Numbered from the stretch's first letter, positions 17,463-26,281 are shown. The stretch: DNA of 64,000 nucleotides from Planctomycetota bacterium (GCA_020831805.1 JAFIFX010000012.1:26172-90171), one strand, 5' to 3'. Numbers and translations: made by a program. Notes: generated from the letters alone by a model not told the origin.

Positions 17463-18877
17463 CAGGCGGTCGCCCCCGCCCGCTCCCCCGCCCGTTGCCT
17501 GAGCAGCCTCACCACCCGCTCCAGCCGCATCCCCCGCGAACCCTTGACCAGCACCGTGTCACCCGGACGCACCCGCGCGGCGACCCGTCCGATCGCTTCG
17601 TCGTCCGTCCCGACCTCGGTGGAAACCGACCAGCCCAGATCCGCCGCCGCCGCCGCGTACTGCGGCCCGACCGTCGCCACGGTGCCGATGCCCAGCTCCC
17701 GCGCCAGCCCGAGCACCTCGCGGTGCGCCCGGGGGCCGATGTCGCCCAGCTCGAGCATGTCGCCCAGCACCGCCACGCGCCGACCGGCGGCGGGTGTTTC
17801 GGCCAGCACCGCCAACGCCGCCCGCACCGAGCCGGGGTTGGCGTTGTACGCGTCGTTGAGCACCACCGTCGCGGGCTGGGTGGAGATCGACTCGCGTTCC
17901 AGACGCATCGGGACCGCTTTCGCCAACGCCAGCCCGTCGCGGATCGCCGCGTCCGCCACCCCCAGCCACCGGGCCATCACCACCGCCAGCGCGGCGTTGG
18001 ACGCGTTGTGCGCCCCCGCCAGCGGCACGACGAACGACGAACCCGACAGCGTGAACGCCGTGCCGCCCGGCTCCGGCCGGATGTCTTCCATCCGCAGATC
18101 CGCGTCCGCGTGCGGCCCGACCCGCACCACCCGCGCCCGCGTGCCCGAGTCGGCCAGCGCCTGGTCCAGCAGCGGCAGCCCGGACGGCACGACCACCAGC
18201 CCCTTCTCCCCGATGCCCTGCGCGATCGACGCCTTCTCGCGCGCGATCGCCTCGAGCGATCCCAGCCCCTCGAAGTGCGCCTCACCCACCGTGGTGATGA
18301 CCGCCGCGTCCGGACGCGCCAGCCCGCACCGCGTGGCGATCTCACCGGGCGTGCTCATCCCGATCTCGCACACCAGCAGCGCATCGCCCGGTCGGGCGTT
18401 GAGCAGCGTGACCGGCACGCCCAGCTCGTTGTTGAAGCTCTTGGCCGGCGCGGTGCCCGCCAGCCCGCCCGCCGACGCCCCGCACGCCGCGGCGTGCAGC
18501 AGGCGGCAGGTCGTCGTCTTCCCGTTCGAACCCGTCACGCCGACGACCTTCAGCCCCGGCATGGCGTCGCGCCAGAACCGGGCCAGCGCGGTCAACGCCG
18601 CCGTCGCATCAGCGACAAGCAGCACCGGGATCGTCGGGGCCGCGGGGACCGCGTCCGGGTCGGTCGCGATCGCCATCGCCGCGCCCCGACCCGCGGCCTC
18701 CGGGATGAACGCGTGCCCGTCGGCGTGCTCGCCCTTGAACGCGGCGAAGATCATGCCGTCGCGCAGGTCGCGCGTGTCGATCGCGGCGCCCTGGGGCGCA
18801 CGGTCACCGTCCGACGGCGCGTGCAGCCACCGGCCATCGGTCAGCTCGCGGATCTTGTCCCAGGTCCACAGGCTCAC
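17462..18877 (-). CDS. murF: UDP-N-acetylmuramoyl-tripeptide--D-alanyl-D-alanine ligase
   Basis: This 471-aa cytoplasmic Mur ligase adds D-Ala-D-Ala to the UDP-MurNAc-tripeptide. The ATP site VVGVTGSNGKTTT is at about residues 111-123. Other Mur ligase signatures are SFNNELGVPVTLL, VCEIGMSTPGEI, GAHNASNAALAV and LNDAYNANPGSV. The GTG start at 18877 (MSLWTWDKI) fits the family and overlaps the murE stop (GTGA). An in-frame extension upstream is Arg/Gly-rich and is not credible. Confidence 0.95.
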   Translation of the reverse strand: MSLWTWDKIRELTDGRWLHAPSDGDRAPQGAAIDTRDLRDGMIFAAFKGEHADGHAFIPEAAGRGAAMAIATDPDAVPAAPTIPVLLVADATAALTALARFWRDAMPGLKVVGVTGSNGKTTTCRLLHAAACGASAGGLAGTAPAKSFNNELGVPVTLLNARPGDALLVCEIGMSTPGEIATRCGLARPDAAVITTVGEAHFEGLGSLEAIAREKASIAQGIGEKGLVVVPSGLPLLDQALADSGTRARVVRVGPHADADLRMEDIRPEPGGTAFTLSGSSFVVPLAGAHNASNAALAVVMARWLGVADAAIRDGLALAKAVPMRLERESISTQPATVVLNDAYNANPGSVRAALAVLAETPAAGRRVAVLGDMLELGDIGPRAHREVLGLARELGIGTVATVGPQYAAAAADLGWSVSTEVGTDDEAIGRVAARVRPGDTVLVKGSRGMRLERVVRLLRQRAGERAGATA

Positions 18878-20472
18878 GTCGTCCCTCCCCCGCCCCCGCC
18901 CCCCACCGGCAGGCGCATCCGGCGCTCGCGCAGCACGCCCCGCGCCTGCTCGGCGTCGTCGAAATGCCGCGTCACCGGGTGGCCCGCGCCGTCGCACGAG
19001 ATCTGCTCGGTCTCGTGCCCCTTGCCCGCGATGACCACCACCTCACCGGGCCGCGCCGTGGTGATCGCGTGGTGGATCGCCCGGGCGCGGTCCACCTGCA
19101 CCGTCGCCTTGTGGCGCTCGGCCTTGCCGATGCCGGCGAGGACCTGGTCCACGATCGCGCTGGGGCGCTCGCTCCGCGGGTTGTCGCTGGTCACCACGAT
19201 CCGGTCGGCCAGCCCGGCCGCCACTTGGCCCATCCGGGGGCGTTTGGTCGTGTCCCGGTCCCCGCCGCAGCCGAACACCACCGTCAGCCGCGACCCCTCG
19301 GGCAGCACTTCGCGCACGGCCGACAGCGTGCGCGCCAGCGCATCGTCCGTGTGCGCGTAGTCCACGAACACCGACATCGCATCCCCGGCGCCCGAGACCA
19401 GTTCCAGCCTGCCCCGCGGCGGGCGCACCGACGGCAGCGCCCGCTCGATGCCCGCACGCCGCGCCTCCGCCCCCACCCCCAGCCGCTCCAGCACCGCGTC
19501 CGCCGCCGCCGCCGATTGGAGCACATTCATCGCGCAGTGCCCGCCCACCACCGGCGCCCGCCCGGCGATCGGGCCGAGGGGCGTCTCCATCGCCAGCTCC
19601 ATCCCCGACAGGTCCGCCGACACGACCGACGCCCGCCACGACGCCCGGGCGTCCCCCGCCCCCCCCACCACCGAGCACCACCTGGCGTTCGGCCCGTCCA
19701 TCGCGTCGGACGCCGGGTCGTCCGCGTTGAGCACCCGGACACCCTCCGCCGGCAGCAGCTCGAACAGCCGACGCTTGGCCGCCAGATACGCCTGTTCCGA
19801 CTTGTGGTAGTCGATGTGGTCGCCGCTGAGGTTGGTGAACACCGCGACCGCGAACCGCAGCCCGTCGGCCCGGCGCTGGTCCAGCGCGTGGCTGGACACC
19901 TCCATGCACGCCGCCCGGCAGCCCGCGTCCACCATGCTCGCCAGCGTCCGCGACAGCTCCACCGCCGGCGGCGTGGTCATGGCCGCCGGGGCCACCTCCC
20001 GCCCGTCGTCCACCTCGACCGTGCCGATCAGCCCCGTCCTGACCCCCTCCGCCCCCCCCGGCCCCCCCGACCGGAACGCCTGCAGGATCGCCCGCGTCAT
20101 CGTCGCCACCGAGGTCTTGCCGTTGGTCCCCGTGACCCCCACCAGTTCAAGGTTCGAAGACGGCTCGCCGTAGAACCGCTCGGCCAACGCCGCCCCCACT
20201 TCGGCCACCCGGTCCGTCACCAGCACCACGGGTCGCTGGTGCCGGGGCAGGGGCGGGTCGAACGCCTCGGTGTCCGCCAGCACGGCCACGGCCCCGCACT
20301 CGGCCGCGTCCGCCGCCGACTCCCGCCCGTCGAACTTCAGCCCCACCCGCGCGATGAACAGCGACCCCGGCACCGCCGTCCGCGAGTCCTCGGTGATGTC
20401 GCAGACCCGGACCCCCGCCGCGTCTCCGACGACCCGCACCCCCAGCCCCGAGATGAGTTCGTTCAGGTCCAT
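18874..20472 (-). CDS. murE: UDP-N-acetylmuramoyl-tripeptide synthetase (meso-DAP type)
   Basis: This 532-aa Mur ligase adds the third amino acid of the stem peptide. Motifs are DSRTAVPGSLFIA near residue 29, the P-loop VGVTGTNGKT (about 111-120), MEVSSHALDQRR, TNLSGDHIDYH, and DNPRSERP near the C-terminus. DNPR is the substrate-recognition motif of meso-diaminopimelate-adding enzymes, so a DAP-type peptidoglycan is predicted. The ATG at 20472 starts MDLNELI; the longer frame upstream reads through a palindromic repeat and is rejected. Confidence 0.95.
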   Translation of the reverse strand: MDLNELISGLGVRVVGDAAGVRVCDITEDSRTAVPGSLFIARVGLKFDGRESAADAAECGAVAVLADTEAFDPPLPRHQRPVVLVTDRVAEVGAALAERFYGEPSSNLELVGVTGTNGKTSVATMTRAILQAFRSGGPGGAEGVRTGLIGTVEVDDGREVAPAAMTTPPAVELSRTLASMVDAGCRAACMEVSSHALDQRRADGLRFAVAVFTNLSGDHIDYHKSEQAYLAAKRRLFELLPAEGVRVLNADDPASDAMDGPNARWCSVVGGAGDARASWRASVVSADLSGMELAMETPLGPIAGRAPVVGGHCAMNVLQSAAAADAVLERLGVGAEARRAGIERALPSVRPPRGRLELVSGAGDAMSVFVDYAHTDDALARTLSAVREVLPEGSRLTVVFGCGGDRDTTKRPRMGQVAAGLADRIVVTSDNPRSERPSAIVDQVLAGIGKAERHKATVQVDRARAIHHAITTARPGEVVVIAGKGHETEQISCDGAGHPVTRHFDDAEQARGVLRERRMRLPVGGGGGGGTT

Positions 20473-20547
20473 CCGTGGTGCCTTGGTATCGTCATTTTCC
20501 CCGCAAAGGCGGCAGGTTTCCGTTCCTGGAGCGGGGATCTCCATCTT

Positions 20548-20640
20548 TGGAGCGGGGGGCATCCTGCCCCCCGTTCGGGCGCAGCCCGAAGCCTCTTGGT
20601 GGGGCCGGCTTCCAGCCGGCCTTCGGGCGAAGCCCGAAAC
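20548..20640. repeat. composite palindromic intergenic repeat, copy 1
   Basis: Three hairpin modules follow each other. The first is TGGAGCGGGGGGC with GCCCCCCG, the second is TTCGGGCGCAGCCCGAA, and the third is GGCCGGCTTCCAGCCGGCC (20603-20621), followed by another TTCGGGCGAAGCCCGAA. The third module recurs at 21161, inverted at 21204, and (18 of 19 bases) at 26185. The first recurs at 26121. It lies upstream of murE. Confidence 0.8.
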
Positions 20641-20651
20641 ACCAGCACCTT

Positions 20652-21140
20652 TCACTCTTCACCACCCCGCCTCTCTACGATCAGGTCGAACACCTCGCCC
20701 GGCACCGGATACCACCGCCCGGCCGGCGACCGCACCGACGTGGAGTGCATGGCGATCCGCACCGTGATCTCCGTCCCCGGCGGGATCACGTCCGACCGCC
20801 ACAACCACCGCGCACTCAGCCCCCGGGGCGACCACTCCAGTGAGTACACCGCCGGCAGCCAGCCGGCCTGCACCCACTGCACGAGCACCGTCAGCCCGAA
20901 CGCCCCCGCAGCGAACCAGACAAACAGATCCACGATCCACCCGCCTCCGGCCGACAGGGAACGCCAAAGCACATAGAGAACGAGGATGAGCAGCATCGGC
21001 ATCACGAAGTTCACATACGCGCTCCGCACCGGCCGCATTGACTCTGCCCGCTTGAGCAGCATGACCTGCTCACCGGCAGCCAACTCGCCCAATCTGGCCG
21101 AGCCAACCTCCGCCGGAACCAGCCGCGCCGTCATCTTCAC
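20652..21140 (-). CDS. hypothetical two-helix membrane protein
   Basis: This 162-aa protein is not recognised. Residues 1-40 are cytoplasmic in character (GELAAGEQVMLLKRAESM). Two membrane helices follow (FVMPMLLILVLYVLW and LFVWFAAGAFGLTVLVQWV). The last 70 residues form a beta-rich domain (SLEWSPRGLSARWLWRSDVI...GEVFDLIVERR). The GTG at 21140 has GAGGTGA close upstream; an ATG two codons later is an alternative. It sits between murE and queA on the same strand, flanked on both sides by palindromic repeats. Confidence 0.65.
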   Translation of the reverse strand: MKMTARLVPAEVGSARLGELAAGEQVMLLKRAESMRPVRSAYVNFVMPMLLILVLYVLWRSLSAGGGWIVDLFVWFAAGAFGLTVLVQWVQAGWLPAVYSLEWSPRGLSARWLWRSDVIPPGTEITVRIAMHSTSVRSPAGRWYPVPGEVFDLIVERRGGEE

Positions 21141-21160
21141 AAGCTCACCTCATACATCCA

Positions 21161-21222
21161 GGCCGGCTTCCAGCCGGCCACTTCTTCTCGGGCTGCGCCC
21201 GAAGGCCGGCTGGAAGCCGGCC
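21161..21222. repeat. palindromic intergenic repeat, inverted pair
   Basis: GGCCGGCTTCCAGCCGGCC at 21161-21179 and its exact reverse complement at 21204-21222 enclose the hairpin TCGGGC-TGC-GCCCGA. The whole unit could fold into one long stem. It lies between the minus-strand genes queA and the small membrane protein. Confidence 0.85.
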
Positions 21223-21231
21223 CTACCAAGA

Positions 21232-22386
21232 TCACGGCAAAACCAACATCGCATCCCCATACGAGAAAAACCGATACCCCTCCTTCACCGCGTGCGCATA
21301 CACCGCCTTCACCCGCTCGACCCCATCAATCCCATCCCCCTCCAACGCCGCCGCCACCATCGCGATCAGCGTCGACCGCGGCAGGTGGAAGTTCGTCACC
21401 ATCCCGTCCACCGCCTTCCACCGATACCCCGGCGCGATCAAAATGTCCGTCTCGAACCACCCCCTCGCTTCCTCGTCGCGCCCCGCCTCAACCAACCCCG
21501 CCGCCGCCTCCAGGGTCCGCACCGAGGTCGACCCCACCGCGATCACCCGTCCCCCCGGTGCCGTGCTCTTCGTCCTCGAAGAGCACGCTCTTTCGCGAAG
21601 CAAGTCCCCCGCCGTCGCCAGCCAGCACCGTTCCGCGTGCATCGGGTGATCCTCAAGCCGCTCGGCCTCGACCGGCCGGAAGGTCCCCGCCCCCACATGC
21701 AGCACCACCTCCCGCCGCCCGACACCCCGGGCGGCCAGGTCCGCCAGCACCCGATCGGTGAAGTGCAGCCCGGCCGTCGGGGCCGCCACCGACCCCGCCT
21801 CATCGGGTTCCCCCGCGTACACCGTTTGGTAGAACGATCGGTCTAGTTCGTCGGCGGTGTCCTCCCCCCGCTCCTTCCGGGCGCTCAAAATATACGGCGG
21901 CAGCGGCGTAAGCCCAACCCGCTCCAACACTTCCACGCTCGCCGCCCCCTCGACCACCACCACCCACGCCCCCGGCCCCTCCGCCGGGCACCGCTCCACC
22001 AGCTCCAGCACCACCCAGGTTTCCCGTCCGTCCGCCCCGGTCAGGGCCACCCGCCCCCCCGGGCGCGACCGCTTGGCCTTGAGCAGCACCACCCACGCCG
22101 CCCGCCCGTCCGGACCCGCGCCGGCATCCTTTAAGTACAACCCGCTGACCCGCCCCCCCGTCGCCGGGTTGACCCCCTCCAGCCGCGCCGGGATCACCCG
22201 CGAGCGGTTGAAGACGAGCGTGTCACCCTTGCCCAGCAGCCCCGGCAGGTCCGTGAACACCCGGTCCTCCAGCCGCCCCGGGTCCGACCGCGACACCACC
22301 AGCAGCCGCGACGAATCCCGCGGCGAAGCCGGCCTCGTCGCGATCAGCTCCCGCGGCAGCTCAAAATCCAGGGCGTCGGTGCGCAT
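21232..22386 (-). CDS. queA: S-adenosylmethionine:tRNA ribosyltransferase-isomerase
   Basis: This 384-aa enzyme transfers and isomerises the ribosyl group of SAM onto 7-aminomethyl-deazaguanine in tRNA, making epoxyqueuosine. The family N-terminus MRTDALDFELPRELIATRPA, FNRSRVIPARLEG, SVAAPTAGLHFT, HVGAGTFRPV, VGSTSVRTLEAA, FHLPRSTLIAMVAA and the C-terminal FFSYGDAMLVL are all present. About 15 extra residues (RERACSSRTKSTAPGG) precede the VGSTSVR motif. The ATG at 22386 is chosen because the protein starts at the conserved N-terminus. Confidence 0.95.
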   Translation of the reverse strand: MRTDALDFELPRELIATRPASPRDSSRLLVVSRSDPGRLEDRVFTDLPGLLGKGDTLVFNRSRVIPARLEGVNPATGGRVSGLYLKDAGAGPDGRAAWVVLLKAKRSRPGGRVALTGADGRETWVVLELVERCPAEGPGAWVVVVEGAASVEVLERVGLTPLPPYILSARKERGEDTADELDRSFYQTVYAGEPDEAGSVAAPTAGLHFTDRVLADLAARGVGRREVVLHVGAGTFRPVEAERLEDHPMHAERCWLATAGDLLRERACSSRTKSTAPGGRVIAVGSTSVRTLEAAAGLVEAGRDEEARGWFETDILIAPGYRWKAVDGMVTNFHLPRSTLIAMVAAALEGDGIDGVERVKAVYAHAVKEGYRFFSYGDAMLVLP

Positions 22387-22542
22387 CGCGGGCCATGGTA
22401 GATGTCGCCCCCGCACCACACCCCGCACAACCCCACCCGCCGCCACACGCCCACACCCAGCCACACCCGCCCCCACACAGCCCCACCGGCGACATTCCCG
22501 GACCACCACGCCCGGCACGCCCCCGGCCTCACGCGTGCAGCG

Positions 22543-22890
22543 ATGTCCGTCGTGGAGAGCGGACCGATCCAGAGAGGACCCCTGCCGCCGTTGCCGGTCT
22601 TCGGCGCGTCGCGAGCCCCGGCCGGGGCCGTGGTCTTCCACCGCTATCTCGAGGACCTCAACCGCACCCCCCACGCCACGCTCAAGCCGGCCGTCCACCG
22701 CGAGCCGGACCGCTTCGACCCGTCCTGCCCCAAGGCGGACGCGGCCACCGATCACCCCGGCCCCGGCCTGCTTCCCAGGCTCGGCGAGGTCACCCCGGTC
22801 GAGCCCGAGCCGCGGACCCGTGTGGTCGTCGACATCCGCCACCGCGTGATCGCCCCGGCGACCGGGCGCGTGCTGGACCTGCTGGCCTGA
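22543..22890 (+). CDS. small hypothetical protein
   Basis: This 115-aa frame starts MSVVESGPIQRGPLPPLPVF and has protein-like composition with no long low-complexity run, unlike the His/Pro-rich frame upstream of it. It contains VFHRYLEDLNRT and ends VIAPATGRVLDLLA. No family is recognised. No clear ribosome binding site is seen, and it is followed by a C-rich stretch at 22891-22945. It could be a real planctomycete orphan or a chance frame. Confidence 0.4.
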   Translation: MSVVESGPIQRGPLPPLPVFGASRAPAGAVVFHRYLEDLNRTPHATLKPAVHREPDRFDPSCPKADAATDHPGPGLLPRLGEVTPVEPEPRTRVVVDIRHRVIAPATGRVLDLLA

Positions 22891-23027
22891 CCCCCCCTCC
22901 CCCCCACCCCCCGGCCCGGCCCCCGCCGCCCCCCTCCCCGGCAATCAGGCTGGCCGAAACCCCCCGGCCCCGCTACCATACAACCATCGAACACGCCCGG
23001 CCGGGCCGGGCCCACGGAGGCATCCGC

Positions 23028-23450
23028 ATGTCCCGCACGATCCTCGCCGCCATGCTGCTCGGAACCGGCCTGACCCTGGCCGCCCCCGGCTGCAGCATCA
23101 TGCCCTGGGGGAACCGCACCGTGATCACCGATCCGAATCCCGCCGTGCCCGCCGTCAAGCTCGACCAGGCCAGCGGGCGACACCTGATCGTCATGCATGT
23201 CCCCACGGGCGGCTGGACCCTCAACATCGACCGGGCCGAGGTCACGCCCGAGGGCCGACGCGTCTTCATCACCGCCCGGCGTCCCGACCCCGCCTTCATG
23301 CACACGCAGGCCTTCGTCGAACTCCGCGCCCTGACCGAGGTGCCGGTGGACACCCACATCGAGGTCGTCGCCCGCGTGCTCGACCGGCACGACCGGCCCA
23401 AGAGCGACACCTACGCGCGCGTCGTCCCCGTCGAATCCTTCGATCAATAA
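23028..23450 (+). CDS. small lipoprotein, hypothetical
   Basis: This 140-aa protein starts after ACGGAGG at good spacing. The N-terminus MSRTILAAMLLGTGLTLAA-PGC is a lipoprotein signal peptide with a lipobox-like APGC. The mature part forms a probable beta-sandwich (LIVMHVPTGGWTLNIDRAEV, RVFITARRPDP, HIEVVARVLDRHD). No family is recognised. It ends 6 bases before dprA, so they are likely co-transcribed. Confidence 0.75.
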   Translation: MSRTILAAMLLGTGLTLAAPGCSIMPWGNRTVITDPNPAVPAVKLDQASGRHLIVMHVPTGGWTLNIDRAEVTPEGRRVFITARRPDPAFMHTQAFVELRALTEVPVDTHIEVVARVLDRHDRPKSDTYARVVPVESFDQ

Positions 23451-23456
23451 CCCGCC

Positions 23457-24653
23457 ATGCACGCGCCCGACGCCCTGCCCACCGCCGCCCGCGGCATGCT
23501 CGCGCTCACGCTGGTTCCCGGCATGGGCCCGGTCCGCATCGCGCGCGTGCTCGAGGCCTTCGGCTCGTTCGAACGCGTCCGCGCCGCCTCGGGCGCCCAA
23601 CTCGCCCGCGTCCCCGGCATCGGCGACAAGGTCGCCCGCGCGATCCTCGAAGGCCTTAAGCAGACCGACGACTTCGTCGACCGCGAACTCGAACGCGTCG
23701 CGTCCGCCGGCGCGACCATCGTGACCCTCGCCGACGACGCCTACCCGCCCCTGCTCCGCCAGATCCCCGCCGCCCCGCCCGTGCTGACCGTCCGCGGCTC
23801 GCTCCGACCCCACCACGAGGACCGCTACCCGATCGCCATCGTCGGTTCGCGCCGCTGCACCCACTACGGCATCGAGCAGGCCGCCCGCTTCGGCGCGGGC
23901 CTCGGCCGCGCCGGGCTGGCCGTGGTCTCCGGCGGGGCCCGCGGCATCGACTCGGCCGCCCACCGCGGCGCGATGGACGCCGGCGGCCGCACCATCGCCG
24001 TGCTCGGCTGCGGCATCGCCAAGTGCTACCCGCCCGAGAACGCCAGCCTCTTCGACCGCATCGCGAACGAGGGTGGCGCGGTCATCAGCGAGCTGCCCGC
24101 CGACACCGGGCCCAACGCCGACAACTTCCCCGCGCGCAACCGGATCATCTCCGGGCTGGCACTGGGCGTGCTCGTGATCGAGGCCGGGCTCAAGAGCGGC
24201 GCGCTCATCACCGCCCGCCACGCCGCCGACGACCACGGACGCGAGGTCATGGGCGTGCCCGGGCGCGTCGATTCATCCGCCAGCGACGGCACGCACGAGC
24301 TGCTCCGGCAGGGCGCGCACCTCGTCCGCTCGCCCGGCGATGTCATCGAGGTCCTCGAATCCCACGCCCGCCACCTCCACGCCGGCGCCCACGACGCGAT
24401 CACCGCCGACCCGACCCGCAACGGCCTGTTCGCCGGAAACCACGAAGCCCACGAGACCCCGGCCGACGACCCCGTCGGCGACCTGTCCAACACCCAACGC
24501 GCCATCCTCGCCCACCTGACCGAGCCCCGCTCGGCCGAGGACCTCGGCGAACTCGCCGGCCTCGACGCGGGACGCATCCGGGCCGAACTGACGATGCTGG
24601 AACTCGCCGGGCGGGTGCGCCGGGCGGGATCGACCTTCCAGAAGGCCCGATAA
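23457..24653 (+). CDS. dprA: DNA-processing protein DprA
   Basis: This 398-aa protein loads RecA on single-stranded DNA during natural transformation. It has an N-terminal helix-hairpin-helix/SAM-like domain (about residues 15-70: LVPGMGPVRIARVLEAFGSF, VPGIGDKVARAIL). The Rossmann-like core carries IAIVGSRRCTHYG, VVSGGARGIDSAAHRGAM, VLGCGIAKCYPPEN, RNRIISGLALGVLVIEA and SGALITARHAA. A C-terminal winged helix (LGELAGLDAGRIRAELTMLELAGRV) completes it. It begins 6 bases after a lipoprotein gene. Confidence 0.95.
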   Translation: MHAPDALPTAARGMLALTLVPGMGPVRIARVLEAFGSFERVRAASGAQLARVPGIGDKVARAILEGLKQTDDFVDRELERVASAGATIVTLADDAYPPLLRQIPAAPPVLTVRGSLRPHHEDRYPIAIVGSRRCTHYGIEQAARFGAGLGRAGLAVVSGGARGIDSAAHRGAMDAGGRTIAVLGCGIAKCYPPENASLFDRIANEGGAVISELPADTGPNADNFPARNRIISGLALGVLVIEAGLKSGALITARHAADDHGREVMGVPGRVDSSASDGTHELLRQGAHLVRSPGDVIEVLESHARHLHAGAHDAITADPTRNGLFAGNHEAHETPADDPVGDLSNTQRAILAHLTEPRSAEDLGELAGLDAGRIRAELTMLELAGRVRRAGSTFQKAR

Positions 24654-24955
24654 ACGCGGCACACCCCTCGCCCCGGCATCTTCTGCGCATGAATTTCCAT
24701 CCAGATACCGAACACAACACTCCCCCACTTCGGGGAAGGGGCGGCCACAGTTGGTTGATTTTCGGTGATTTGCGCCGAAAAACCCTTGCCGTGGGGGTTG
24801 TGATTGGCTATCTTGAACCGAACAAGTGAAGAGTTTTCCGTGTTGCGGCGAACGCGTCCGACCCGATCAAAGACAACACACGGCGTGTGCGAGGCCCCGG
24901 CCCCGGCCCGGTCCCGCCCGCCCCGTTCGGTTGCTTGAAGGAAGGACGAACCCCC
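24654..24955. other. intergenic region upstream of the lexA gene pair
   Basis: The region between dprA and the next start contains an AT-richer segment (24700-24850) with a candidate promoter at 24786-24814. I found no clear LexA-type operator and no RNA gene. Confidence 0.5.
24786..24814 (+). promoter_or_regulatory. putative sigma-70-type promoter upstream of lexA
   Basis: TTGCCG (24786-24791) and TATCTT (24809-24814) are separated by 17 bases in a locally AT-rich segment. It would drive the small upstream ORF and lexA. The match is moderate (4 of 6 in each box). Confidence 0.4.
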
Positions 24956-25696
24956 ATGACACGGATCACGACGACGCGACCCACCCGACGCGACGCGGGC
25001 CCCGGCACGACGCACGAGCGTGCCGCCAGCCCCGCCCGCGACGAGCCCCCGCTGGTGGTGCTCGGCCCCGGTGGACGCTTCGTCGGAGAGTATCGCGACG
25101 CTTCCCGGCGTTCGGCGCGGCCGATCGGCGCGGGGCGTGTCGCGGGCGTCGAGTCCGTCGTGCGCGGCCTCGGCGCGACCATCGGATTCGGATCCGGCCG
25201 GGCCGCAAGCCTCGGCCTGGTCCGCCGGGACGCGTCGTTGGTCCCGGAGCAATCGCCCGTGGACCCGCGGGCGGCCGACCTGGGCCTGATCGTGGCGTGC
25301 GAAAAACGCCTGATCGACCAGGAGGACCGCCTCGCCGGTGTGCACCGGGCGCTCAGAAGGGCCTCGGGCGCCCATGCCCGGAGCCCGGCCGCGGCGGGCT
25401 GGGGGCCCGGCGTGGAACGAGGCGAGGACGGGCGCGTGCGGCTGGTGGGCACGCGGGCCGAGGGACGGAACTTCGACGGAAAGGACTCAAGCCATGAACC
25501 TGACACCCAAGCAGCTCAAGATCCTGCAACTCATCCGCGACTCGCGGATCCGGCGTGGCTATTCCCCGACCATGCAGGAACTCGCCGACGAGATCGGCGT
25601 CAGCAAGGTCACGGTCTTCGAGCATGTCGAAGCCCTCATCAAGAAGGGCGCGCTCATCCGCGAAGCCAACAAGGCTCGCTCTTTGTCGATCGCTGA
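24956..25696 (+). CDS. hypothetical ORF upstream of and overlapping lexA
   Basis: The frame opens with ATG after GAAGGACG and runs 246 codons. The first 180 residues look protein-like (PPLVVLGPGGRFVGEYRDAS, LGLIVACEKRLIDQEDRLAG), while the last 68 overlap lexA by about 200 bases and are Arg/His/Gln-rich, typical of an antisense or shifted frame. The true gene may end earlier through a sequencing error near 25490, or the frame may be spurious. No family is recognised. Confidence 0.3.
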   Translation: MTRITTTRPTRRDAGPGTTHERAASPARDEPPLVVLGPGGRFVGEYRDASRRSARPIGAGRVAGVESVVRGLGATIGFGSGRAASLGLVRRDASLVPEQSPVDPRAADLGLIVACEKRLIDQEDRLAGVHRALRRASGAHARSPAAAGWGPGVERGEDGRVRLVGTRAEGRNFDGKDSSHEPDTQAAQDPATHPRLADPAWLFPDHAGTRRRDRRQQGHGLRACRSPHQEGRAHPRSQQGSLFVDR

Positions 25697-26105
25697 CGGC
25701 ATCGCCGTCCCCGACGAGGACCGCCCCCTCAAGTACCCCCTCGTCGGCAAGATCGCCGCCGGCTACCCCATCGAACGCTGCGAGGACGCCGACGAGATCG
25801 ACCTGGCCGACTTCCTCGGCACCGTCGACGACCAGGGCTCCACCTTCGCCCTCCAGGTCGAGGGCGAGTCCATGCGGGACGAGGGCATCCTCGACGGCGA
25901 CATCATCCTCCTCGAACGCGCCCAGGTCGCCTCCAACGGCGACCGCGTCGTCGCCCTGCTTGAGGACGGCTCGACCACCCTCAAAACCTTCTACAAGGAG
26001 GCCGACCACATCCGCCTCCAGCCCGCCAACCCCGACTTCGACCCCATCCGCGTCAAGTTCTGCCAGATCCAGGGCATCGTCAAGGGCGTCGTCCGCCGGT
26101 ATTGA
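25494..26105 (+). CDS. lexA: LexA repressor (SOS regulator)
   Basis: This 203-aa protein has the LexA winged helix at residues 1-65 (MNLTPKQLKILQLIRDS, YSPTMQELADEIGVSKVTVFEHV) and a C-terminal S24 peptidase domain. The cleavage site is in GKIAAGYPIE. The catalytic Ser is in VEGESMRDEGI and the Lys in STTLKTFY. It represses SOS genes and self-cleaves when RecA filaments form. The ATG at 25494 has AAGGAC upstream. The operator was not identified by eye. Confidence 0.95.
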   Translation: MNLTPKQLKILQLIRDSRIRRGYSPTMQELADEIGVSKVTVFEHVEALIKKGALIREANKARSLSIADGIAVPDEDRPLKYPLVGKIAAGYPIERCEDADEIDLADFLGTVDDQGSTFALQVEGESMRDEGILDGDIILLERAQVASNGDRVVALLEDGSTTLKTFYKEADHIRLQPANPDFDPIRVKFCQIQGIVKGVVRRY

Positions 26106-26120
26106 GTCTCACTCCTCTCT

Positions 26121-26203
26121 TGGAGCGGGGGGCTGCCAGCCCCCCGTCGTCGCAACGCGACGAACCGCCGCCCTCTCTTGGTAGAGCCGGCTTCCAGCCG
26201 GCC
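26121..26203. repeat. composite palindromic intergenic repeat, copy 2
   Basis: The modules TGGAGCGGGGGGC-TGCCA-GCCCCCCG, a GTCGTCGCAACGCGACGAA hairpin and AGCCGGCTTCCAGCCGGCC (26185-26203) follow in the same order as at 20548. The spacing between first and last modules is 64 bases here and 55 there. It lies between lexA and the Hsp70 gene, so it probably moved or amplified independently of its neighbours. Confidence 0.8.
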
Positions 26204-26281
26204 TCCCTTCCACACCCAACCCACAACACACCAAGCCCCGCCACCCGGGCTTCCGCTTTTGACCTTCCCCTACGATCCCCC

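Noticed and set aside
22891..22945. C-rich tract as a possible regulatory or quadruplex element
   Set aside because: Low-complexity C runs without regular spacing on either strand; no gene logic attaches to it.
24786..24955. LexA operator upstream of lexA
   Set aside because: GAAC and GTTC half-sites occur but not at the spacing of known LexA boxes; planctomycete operators are not well enough known to call one.
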